Source: Gigantopelta aegis
Taxonomy: Eukaryota > Mollusca > Gastropoda > Neomphalida > Peltospiridae
Length of the DNA stretch: 64,000 nucleotides
Assembly (NCBI RefSeq): GCF_016097555.1
Contig: NC_054708.1
Location: 4,454,796-4,518,795, forward strand
Reading direction: 5' to 3'
Shown: in pieces, positions 55,275-64,000 of the stretch
How positions within the stretch are numbered: position 1 is the first letter of the stretch
Layout: every line of letters starts with the position of its first letter
Translations under genes and position numbers: made by a program
Notes under the pieces: model-generated
The model's input: only the letters and a program-made list of their open reading frames with translations
Told to the model about the DNA's origin: nothing
Databases searched by the model: none

Positions 55275-57810
55275 AGGGCAATTCCACGCTAAAGTGGATA
55301 TGAAGTGAAAAATTAAAATCATGTATTACTTATATATTAAGATTGTTTCTGATGTAAAATTAATTGGAGAATTCAAATCTGATAAGTAAAATATTGTAAA
55401 ATAAATGGATGTGGTTGACTTTAACCATTTTATGAGGATACCGTCACACTAAAAATATGACACTCCCATCATACACACTATGAATTTGTGTACAGCAGCC
55501 ATGTAATATTCTTTTTATTAGTGTTTTTGTTTTACCACTAACAAAGTACAACATTGCATGTTTTTTTAGATACAGGTGAAATTAGAAAACAGAATCAGTT
55601 TGTAATTCCGTTACCGAAAACAAACAAAAAGTTAGATTATATTGTTCATATATATGTAATCAAGGAATCAACTCATATTCTCTGAGTAAATGTTAATGAA
55701 CATAGGCCTAATCATACACATTTACTTTCAAATTCATGCATTATTAGTAAAATTATAGCTGTCAACAATTTTGTAATTCCGTTACCATAGGTTTGTAATT
55801 CCGTTACCGTCTTTGGTATATTTTGTCAAGAAGCACTTTAGTATAAACCTACATAGTACTAAAATGTTGCACTCTTATCCATATAGTCATATACATCAAG
55901 TGATGTACCAACAGGAAGATATATATATATTTTTTTAATCCACACGGTAATACATGTTGTAGTAGTAGTAGTAGTGGCACCAAATGCATTTGAGGAACAC
56001 ACATAGCAAATATAAGTCATCCATTAACAATATAAAAATTAAGAAAATCTTATCAACTTTAACCAAACAGTATTAATTAAAAGCTTATGCTGACTAAAAA
56101 TATGCAAATTCATGACAAAATAATCAAAACTTACTAATATTATATCGAGCTTGAAATATGAAGTAAAATATGCTCCACCATTTTTTTTTTTTTTTAAATT
56201 GCAGGCCAAAAGAAATATGGACAGTACATGGTGTATATAGGGTTTGGGACAGTGTGTGGAAAATTAGGACCTTTGAGATATATTTTAGAGCATTATAAAT
56301 AGGGATGGGACGATTATTCGATATTACCGAAAACCGCGGTTTTAGGCCCACGGTTCGGTGCACCGTTTCACAATTTGCAAACCGCAGGTAATTTCGATTT
56401 TTCATATTATTATTTTTAAATGATACATGTATACATTTTTCTACACCTTGCTGGTAATCCCAATGACCTGAAAAGTATTTTGGCCAATCACAGCATTTGA
56501 TTCCCTTAAACCTGACATGTTTCCATGGGATATAGGTGAGGGATGACGTTCAGATCCTGCCCGGGACCATAAAACTTGTAACCTCCCAAAATAGGGAGGG
56601 ACTGACCTCAGTGATCAATCCGCAGAGAGAATAAACATTTTAAGTACAGGTATGTTTCATCCCAGTCGTCAAAATTTTAAAAAGTAAACATATGTTAACT
56701 TCAAGAATTATAAAATGGTAACCAATTTCAGTCATTAAAACGATTCAACATCGCTAATTTCTGTAAGTTTTTATCGGGATGAAATCATCCACTGATTCTG
56801 AACTACAATGTACACAAACTCATTTGCACTTTTTTTTTTCTTTTTTTTTGTTTAAATAAATCTTTGCAAATTTAGTTTTTTCACTTTCAGTATGAGCGAA
56901 AAAATTAAAATAATAATAACTAGTTAAATAATTCATTATTATATATTATGTGCATGTATTTGTGCTTAAAAAAAATAAAAAAATCAGTGATACCTTTTTA
57001 TGTAACTTGTGTCGAGTTAAATAATCAACAGTAGGCCTATATATACATTTGTGCTTATCGAGTAATCCATCAAGGATTTGACATTATCAAAACAATAATA
57101 AACATTACAGAAATATGTCTCGACAGATATCTTTCTTTTAGACTTCTATAATATGTACAATTGCTGTCAAACATTTTAAACATTTACTATGTAATATGTA
57201 GTTTAGCGCCGAATTACGTCTCCACTCATATACATGTATGTGTACATATTACTGATACTGAAACTAGTTATCAACTGAAATATTAGTATGAATGCTTAAA
57301 ACAAGTATAGTGAGTTATTACTTAACGTATAAAATTATACAAAATATTTGCAAACCAAATTTAAAGTAAATAAATTATTTTGTTCAAATGTAAATTCAGA
57401 GCGGTAATTCCGTTACCGAACTGGGTAATTCCGTTACCGACATTCAACGTTGTACTACAAAATTATGAAAAGATAATTTGCAATATAATTTCTGTATTGT
57501 TGATCTCAAGTCATTAGGTCATCATTTCATCATGAAGATAAATAATTATTTTATCATACTTTACAGAGTTTGTCGATGTTTTGCGGTGCCCGTAAAAATG
57601 GTGTCCGTTTTGCGTAATTCCGTTACCAGACTTTAAGTACTCATGCACTACACCTTGCAGTAGGGAGTCTCACTTCTGCCCTTAACAAGCACTAGTGCAG
57701 TATTAGTGTATTACATAGTTATATCATTATAATTTTTCTTATGTGGACTAGCCGAGTTTAATGCCTGAAATATCTCTCCAACTCGTAATTCCGTTATCGT
57801 GGAATTGCCC
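55275..57810. mobile_element. Unclassified DNA element with repeated subterminal 14-mers
   Basis: Inverted ends GGGCAATTCCACG (55275-55287) and CGTGGAATTGCCC (57798-57810); AAAA lies on both outer sides, a possible 4-bp duplication. Inside, GTAATTCCGTTACC occurs at 55602, 55773, 55795, 57404, 57425 and 57614, and as GTTATC variant at 57785, all in one orientation and near the ends. No transposase frame is visible, so it is probably non-autonomous. The middle (56290-56400) has GGGATGGGACGATTATTCGA, which looks like the end of another element inserted in it. Confidence 0.6.
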
Positions 57811-58686
57811 AAAAGTAGTGTCAAGCCCGAAAACGCACGAAACATTGGCAGTGCCCTTGTCCGTGGCTCCTCCAGATTGGCACTTATGGCAATGATGCTA
57901 TGGTACCTGTCATTTTTATCCACGCCCAGAGCAACCCAGAGATGGATCAAATGTTGAATCATAGACAGATCATGAAATGTATGGATCCCTGAAATGTACC
58001 AATGACGATGACCACATCTGTGTCGACAGTAGTGCAAGGCGCACATTAAATGAATAATTTTCTTAACCACACTTTCTTTCGTTCAGACTATGTCGACAGT
58101 ACATGTATACAGGATAGTAACCCTAGCCCCGAATATAACCCATTTTCTTTCTGGGGGAAGCCCTCCATACCTTCATGTTGACTGCGGCTGCATTCAATTC
58201 CATGATGCCATACCCACAAATTTATTTCTACCTTCTGTCTCCTAAAGTAGCTAGTGGTCTCACCCTCTACCATCATTACACGCATCTGCATCCAGTCTGT
58301 GCATAGCCACACCGTATACAAGTTAATATGGTTAAATGCTGTATAATTTGTGAGAGTGGAATCTGAAACCTTAAAAAATTAAAATGGATTTAAGTTATCA
58401 CAAGCTTTATTCATGAAATAAACATGAGTCCTATACACAAGAGAATACTTTTAAAGTTATATTGTACACAATAATTATGAACAATAAAGTTTTAATACCA
58501 AAAGAGTAAGAAATTGCAAGAAAAATGCACATTCCCACAAAATCTCTCTTTATGACAAACAATCTTGCAATTTTCCAACCTGTGGTGTTAAAATAAATCC
58601 ACCATTATGAACAGAAAACATCTCACTTCAGAAACAAGATCATATAGTGATTGCATAAGGTACTTGCTTGATTGTAAGTCTATTCA
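57811..58686. other. Unrecognised stretch with weak minus-strand frames
   Basis: Two minus-strand frames, 57711-58070 and 58088-58321, contain protein-like phrases (LHYCRHRCGHRHWYISGIHT, MIQHLIHLWVALGVDKNDRY). I cannot assign a family. They may be remnants of a gene or TE next to the element at 55275. Confidence 0.25.
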
Positions 58687-58805
58687 GGGGCCTAATTCAC
58701 AAAGGTCTCTTAAGCTCTGCTACACAACAAAGCATCCTCTTTGCAAGTCTTTTGGCATGGCACTGTGAGATTGCAAAGTTACGAGAGTTTAGTGAATTAG
58801 TCCCC
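58687..58805. mobile_element. Hairpin MITE
   Basis: GGGGCCTAATTCACAAAGGT ... AGAGTTTAGTGAATTAGTCC CC: inverted ends of about 27 bp, 119 bp in total. Confidence 0.65.
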
Positions 58806-60555
58806 AGATCATGAATTATGCTGCATGGGAGTGACAATGCCTTGCATGATTTTCACAATATTTAACACTTGTACTATGAAAGGCACCCGATGTGTGGTAC
58901 CATTATTCTGTAGTCAGTTTCTGCTGCCTATGACGACTAATTTAAAAAAAAATTATTATATGTAGATACACCTAATAATATGCAGTATGACTGAAATGTA
59001 GAAGACTGCAATTAATAGTATTGCAATTACTGTATAGTTATCTGAAGTCTTGAATACTTTATATTAAAAAAAATAAAAAAATAAAACAAAATAAAACGAA
59101 AACGTTTAGCAATTTGACAAATGTGCTTAAATAAAGGAAAACTTGTGACATTCAAAGTGAAATCAGACACTGGATTTTGTTGTTGCCTTATTTGTTGGCA
59201 ATGTAAGCAATGGGATATTTTCAACACATAATGATATCCGTAACTGTCACATCATCAGCCTTGGTGGTGTAGGTACTGAGTTTGCACCTTGGTACCAGTT
59301 GCTACATAGAGTGGGCTCAATGGTTCAGTGGGCTGTGCTTGACCACCACACCGAATTCTCTCTCATTAACCTGGACAGACAGCCCAGATAGTTGAGGTGT
59401 GTGCCCATATCAGCATGCTTGAACCTTAATTGTATATACATATAAGAATATTTTTTTTGAAATGAAAATAAATGTTACATCTCTGAAATGTAGCTTGAGG
59501 GTTAGGGTACAATGCACAAATACCAAATTGCTAAGTTTTTCTTTTAGTATATTTAAAACCATATTTCACTATTTTGCTTCTTAATACCTGCACTTTAAGA
59601 ATATACATGTAAATGGATTAGGTTAGTGTCATTTATTATATATCCTAATCAAATCACACACACACTGACTTGTACATATATGATTCAGATTCTAATGTAA
59701 ATATGTTTTAATCTGAATGTGACCACACTGTCACAGGCCTACAATGTACATGATAAAATGATTTGTGTATAATACTTTATAACTACTAGTTCCATGAATA
59801 AAGTTCAAGGACTATAACATAAAAGAATGAACAAATGACAATCGCAGACTGAACACTAATTTTTGTACCCAAGTGTCACGTGTGAGGGTGGGGTGAGGTG
59901 GAGGCATGATTGCCTGCAAATTACATGTAAACATTATCCTCCCCCTTCAACTGAAAGGCAAATTAATATGCCTGTGCATGCATCAGCATGAGGTTCAACA
60001 TTTCATGAGAAATGTCATTTTGTCTGGATGTCAGTTACTCAACTTTAATTATATGTGAATAACCATTTCATTAATTTAATTTGGTGAATGGTTATACTCT
60101 AAAATTAAATGATGCAAATTTCAGGATCACTGGAACTTTATTCATGAATTGCAGACTGATTTGTGGTCACATTTGTACTATGGTCCTGTATTAAATTGAC
60201 CTTCCAAGCATATGGTAACCAAACTAATTCAGCAATAAAGAGGAGTATTTTTCAACTGACTAATTAATCTGCTTACTAAAATGTGTTAAAAATAGGTGAC
60301 TCCAAATAAGTCTATTAGTTACCTAGGAAAACATATGAGAACAGACCCAAGATTCTGAAAGATTGTTCCCTGTCCACTGGTTGATGAAAGATTTGGGGAA
60401 ATGTGAACATTCGATGATAAAACAATGCTGAGGTACTCCTGGTTAGTAAATTGTATATGTGATGTTAAAAACATAAATATACTGACAAACAATGATTAAA
60501 TTATATTAAACAAATTATTTCTCTGTTTTTAAGTACAAGTGTTTATGAGAACAAA
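58806..60555. other. Stretch without a recognised gene
   Basis: Apart from the SINE-like fragment at 59255-59420, only A/T-rich sequence. No exon supported. Confidence 0.45.
59255..59420 (+). mobile_element. Diverged SINE, head C type
   Basis: CATCAGCCTTGGTGGTGTAG, GGTACTGAGTTTGCACC, CGAATTCTCTCTCATTAACC and GACAGACAGCCCAGATAGTT follow the order seen at 4570-4787 on the other strand. Confidence 0.6.
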
Positions 60556-61116
60556 TTAACAGTCTTCAAGAATGATGATGCTAAAATAATCTTTCTTCAA
60601 TAAACTGTCTATTAGTAACAGATGACAACTGTAAGTCACTGCTCCAGGCGACAGATGTTCAAGAATGATGATGCTAAGATAATCTTTCTTCAATAAACTG
60701 TCTATTAGTAACAAATGACAACCGTAAGTCACTGCTCCAGGCGACAGATGTTCAAGAATGATGATGCTAAGATAATCTTTCTTCAATAAACTGTCTATTA
60801 GTAACAAATGACAACCGTAAGTCACTGCTCCAGGCGACAGATGTTCAAGAATGATGATGCTAAGATAATCTTTCTTCAATAAACTGTCTATTAGTAACAA
60901 ATGACAACCGTAAGTCACTGCTCCAGGCGACAGATGTTCAAGAATGATGATGCTAAGATAATCTTTCTTCAATAAACTGTCTATTAGTAACAAATGACAA
61001 CCGTAAGTCACTGCTCCAGGCAACAGATGTTCAAGAATGATGATGCTAAGATAATCTTTCTTCAATAAACTGTCTATTAGTAACAAATGACAACCGTAAG
61101 TCACTGCTCCAGGCAA
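60556..61116 (-). repeat. 93-bp minisatellite x 6, open in one frame
   Basis: Six nearly identical 93-bp units. As 93 is a multiple of three and lacks a stop in one minus frame, it reads as a 31-residue repeat (PGAVTYGCHLLLIDSLLKKD YLSIIILEHL). I see no flanking exon, start context or family match, so I treat it as non-coding. Confidence 0.93.
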
Positions 61117-61257
61117 CAGATGTTCAAAGCTACATGCATGTGTATCTTATACAATATAACCCATTTTTTTTACTCTTGCATTAAACTGAAGCCATCAGAG
61201 CAGAACGAAGTCCATTTGCAAAGCAGTTGCTTGATGCCTGATCAGACCATTTCTTGA

Positions 61258-61490
61258 TCCAATCAGTTCTCCCAACTGGTGTAACAAAGGCCATGGTATG
61301 TACTATCATGTATGTGGTAGGGCGCATTTAAAGATCTGTTGCTGTTAATTGAAAAGAGTAGCACATGGTGTGAGTGACATCAGCAGATTTCATCTCTCAT
61401 TATATGTGGTCCTTAACCATATGACTGCCACCATAAAACCATTATTAAAATGTGCTGAGTGTGTTGTTAAATAAAACATCCTTTCCTTCT
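61258..61490 (+). mobile_element. 5'-truncated SINE, tail 1
   Basis: CCAACTGGTGTAACAAAGGC, GGTCCTTAACCATATGACTG, tail GTTGTTAAATAAAACATCCT. Diverged. Confidence 0.85.
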
Positions 61491-62610
61491 TAAATTTAAG
61501 CCATAATATACATAGTTGCTATGAGTTACAAACAAATTAAATAGATATGGTAGTGCTAATTTGTTTTCCTTTTTTGTATTTTTTAAAACTTTATTAATAT
61601 ATGCAATAACTATAAGAATGTAAATCTGTTTACAGAATGAGTGGAACATGTAACTAACAAAGACCTGCAAAGAATTAAAAATTCCGTTTCCTAAATTATA
61701 AAACAATAAACTCAACAATAAATAACATACTGCCATCTGAGAAATATTGTTCATGGATTCAAATGAAATATTTAAAATAACAAGATAAAAAGTGTGAAAA
61801 TCTACAAACATTTCAAATTTGTTTTGGCACAACACTAAGATGCTTACAGACATGAAGGCAGTTGAAATACACTAGCTAACTGAAAAGATAAAATTCTTGT
61901 GGGATGTCATCTTAAGTTGTGAGTGAACAGCCATATTCTGATTTGAGGGTGGAATTGAAAGTGAAGAAAACTTGAGGTGTTTTCTCTTTTATGAATACTT
62001 CACCTGTCCTCAAACAAAATGCATATTCCCCTAAGGATAGTAGTCTGGTTCGAACATCCCAACAGACAATGGGATGGCCTAAAATTCTCTTCTACCGAGT
62101 CCTCCTTCCTGTTCTGGTCATGTGACTGTAACTTCTTTTCCCTGAGCAAATCACACGGAAAATTGGAAACGGGAAGGCCTGAGAGGGTATAACCCCTTGA
62201 AGACAGTTGAAGTATTCATAAAAAGTGAAAACACTTCACATTTTCTTTTAAACTTCACCTGTCCTCACATAAAATACAGCATTCAACAAAAGGTGGTGGG
62301 TTTTATACTCCAAAGATGCATTCGTATTCTCCCCATAAACTTGGGATGTTCAAACCAAACCACTATCCTTAGGGGAATATGCATTTTGTTTGAGGACAAG
62401 TGAAGTTGAAAAAAAAAATGCCTTCCTACTTCTACAGACCTCACCATTTAAGGGGAGCTATCACTCAGGCTCTCTATCACTCCCCTGATACTAGTTCTAG
62501 AAGACACATTTTAGCTCCTTAGCTTTTGAATTATTTAAAAAAAAAAAACCCTCCAAAAATGACCCCCAAACCAAGAAAAGGATTAAATATCAATGCTTAA
62601 TATTGTAATA
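61491..62610. other. Stretch without a recognised gene; short inverted pair
   Basis: 'cacctgtcctcaaacaaaatgcatattcccctaaggatagtagtctggttcgaacatccc' near 62002-62060 reappears inverted near 62345-62400. This gives an inverted repeat of about 60 bp with a 280-bp loop, possibly a small DNA element spanning about 61975-62410. Confidence 0.5.
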
Positions 62611-62960
62611 TCTACAATGGCTCCCCATAATCCAATATCTTCAATGGCTCCCCATAATCTAATATCTTCCATGGCTCTCCATAATCTAATATCTTCAATA
62701 GCTCCCCATAATCTAATATCTTCCATGGCTCTCCATAATCTAATATCTTCAATAGCTCCCCATAATCCAATATCTTCAATGGCTCCCCATAATCTAATAT
62801 CTTCCATGGCTCTCCATAATCTAATATCTTCAATAGCTCCCCATAATCTAATATCTTCAACGGCTCCCCATAATCCAATATCTTCAACGGCTCCCCATAA
62901 TCCAATATCTTCCATGGCTCCCCATAATCTAATATCTTCAATGGCTCCCCATAATCTACG
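62611..62960. repeat. 27-bp minisatellite x 13
   Basis: Units of the form CTCCCCATAATCTAATATCT TCAATGG at exact 27-bp spacing (CCATAAT from 62625 to 62949). The length is a multiple of three, so several frames stay open on both strands; these are artefacts. Confidence 0.96.
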
Positions 62961-64000
62961 TTACGGGAACAATTAATCTCTCCCCTCAATTTTGTTTTTC
63001 ATGGCAAGATCTACAAGACAACACCAATATTAATTACTTTTTGTTGTTGTTCAGGTTTGAATCAAATCAAACTGTGGTGTGGTGGTATGATAACCACAGG
63101 CCTGTGTGAGGTGTCTAGTGCTGTAGTTGGCTTGACCTTCTCGCTTTCAGCTGCAGCCACCGGATAGTCTAACGACAAAAAGGTAGGCAGAGGCATGGAA
63201 GTCCTACTCTTCCGGTACATAACCTCTCTGCAGGCAAGACTCTCTCATTGCCCCCTGCTAACATAGCTTGGCACAACACGGTAACTGGGCCCTTACAGAC
63301 TCGGGCTAGAATGAGGGGGATCTCGGAGCAGCTGGAGCCCCAGAGGTGCAGTGTGCACGACCCATCGACGTATGGACATGCTCTGACACTCATTAATCCA
63401 GCTCCTGCCATGGACAAATAGCACGGACGTACAGAGTACGTTAGTCATGAAAGACAATCTGTCTAAGAGATGGAATAAAATAAAACCCGGACAGATGTCA
63501 TTCGTCAGCCTTGGAGGGCAAGACATCTAGAAGACAAAATCAAATCAACCCACTGGATAGAATGGATTCATGAACCCTGTAAAGCAACCATTCTAATAGA
63601 GATAACTTGACAAAAATCACAGCCTGTGTCACTAGGAGTGTAATGTCAGGCTTTGCTGAATACTACATTATCATCAGATCAGAATAACCTGTCATTTTAC
63701 TTTGATTTAAAAAAATATTTTTTATCGTTTTTGCTATAAATGTTTTTAAGTTGTTCACAAAACTTATCCTGAATATATCACTGGACTAAAGAAGTAAAAT
63801 GTTTTAATAAAATTACACAAATAAAAAGATTAATTTAACAGAATTAGTTTGAAAATTATTCTTAAAGATTCTGTCTTTCTTGTAATTCACAGATTTTACT
63901 GATTCAAAATACACAAGGTTTGTGTTTATATTTAATTTATTATAACATTATGTTTCTTATAGTTATTTTGATTTCATCACATATGTGTACATGTTGCAAA
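62961..64000. other. Right edge, no recognised gene
   Basis: 63080-63480 is GC-richer, with phrases such as GGGCCCTTACAGACTCGGGC and GAGGGGGATCTCGGAGCAGC. It looks like a dispersed repeat or TE segment but I cannot name it. The rest is A/T-rich. Confidence 0.35.

Noticed and set aside
57711-58321. Host gene encoded by two minus-strand frames
   Set aside because: The frames cross the end of the DNA element at 57810 and no family is recognised; not enough support.
62583-62989. 110-127 codon repeat proteins on both strands
   Set aside because: 27-bp minisatellite open in many frames because the unit is a multiple of three.
63040-63530. Candidate host gene or LTR at the right edge
   Set aside because: GC-richer and repeat-like, but I found no paired terminal repeats, no domain and no splice structure; left unclassified.

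Overview
This 64 kb window is eukaryotic nuclear DNA, almost certainly from a mollusc and most likely a gastropod. The grounds are small exons with GT-AG introns, animal-type genes, abundant microsatellites and mononucleotide runs, and many copies of tRNA-derived SINEs whose tails read GTCGTTAAATAAAACA or GTCGTTAAACAAAAC. From memory, unverified, these SINEs are typical of gastropod assemblies such as deep-sea peltospirids. There is no operon, CRISPR, rRNA or prokaryotic signal.

All recognised host genes lie on the minus strand. (1) At 779-1860 are two exons of a ZZZ3-like protein (ATAC acetyltransferase complex); the gene continues off the left edge. (2) At 11011-12880 are the last two exons of a LIM-domain gene. 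An unrecognised proline-rich coding segment at about 14431-15274 may be an upstream exon of it. (3) From 50467 down to 33600 a complete kynurenine aminotransferase gene (KYAT3-like) can be assembled from 13 coding exons whose phases all agree. It predicts 458 residues with an Arg-rich presequence from exon 1 (mitochondrial form), or 421 residues from the internal Met of exon 2 (cytosolic form). All expected PLP-binding residues are present.

The most striking signal is inside the KYAT gene. Three exon-intron junctions have been copied by repeats. The exon 4 splice donor is the seed of a roughly 3.1 kb minisatellite of about 77 units, each with a CAG|GTAAT donor. The exon 8 acceptor plus the first 60 bases of exon 8 are repeated 12 more times as a 70-bp minisatellite. 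A SINE fragment landed exactly on the exon 12 donor, and its target-site duplication, tandemly copied, gives three donors 79 bp apart. Intron 9 also appears to be GC-AG.

The rest is repeats. SINEs occur in all four combinations of two tRNA-like heads and two tails, several nested. Non-autonomous DNA transposons have readable target duplications: TTAA-flanked elements at 3368, 5167 and 16631; a 4-bp-TSD family at 18188, 27445 and 30104; a hAT-type MITE at 49925; and a 947-bp fold-back element at 6498-7444 with 9-bp flanks whose loop may hold a helicase gene fragment. A 2.5 kb element at 55275-57810 carries seven copies of GTAATTCCGTTACC near its ends. A 5'-truncated LINE lies at about 53900-54776. 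A 2.66 kb tandem duplication (26792-29450 and 29451-32112) is nearly identical between copies, so it is either very recent or an assembly artefact. Minisatellites at 60556 (93 bp x 6) and 62611 (27 bp x 13) complete the right side.
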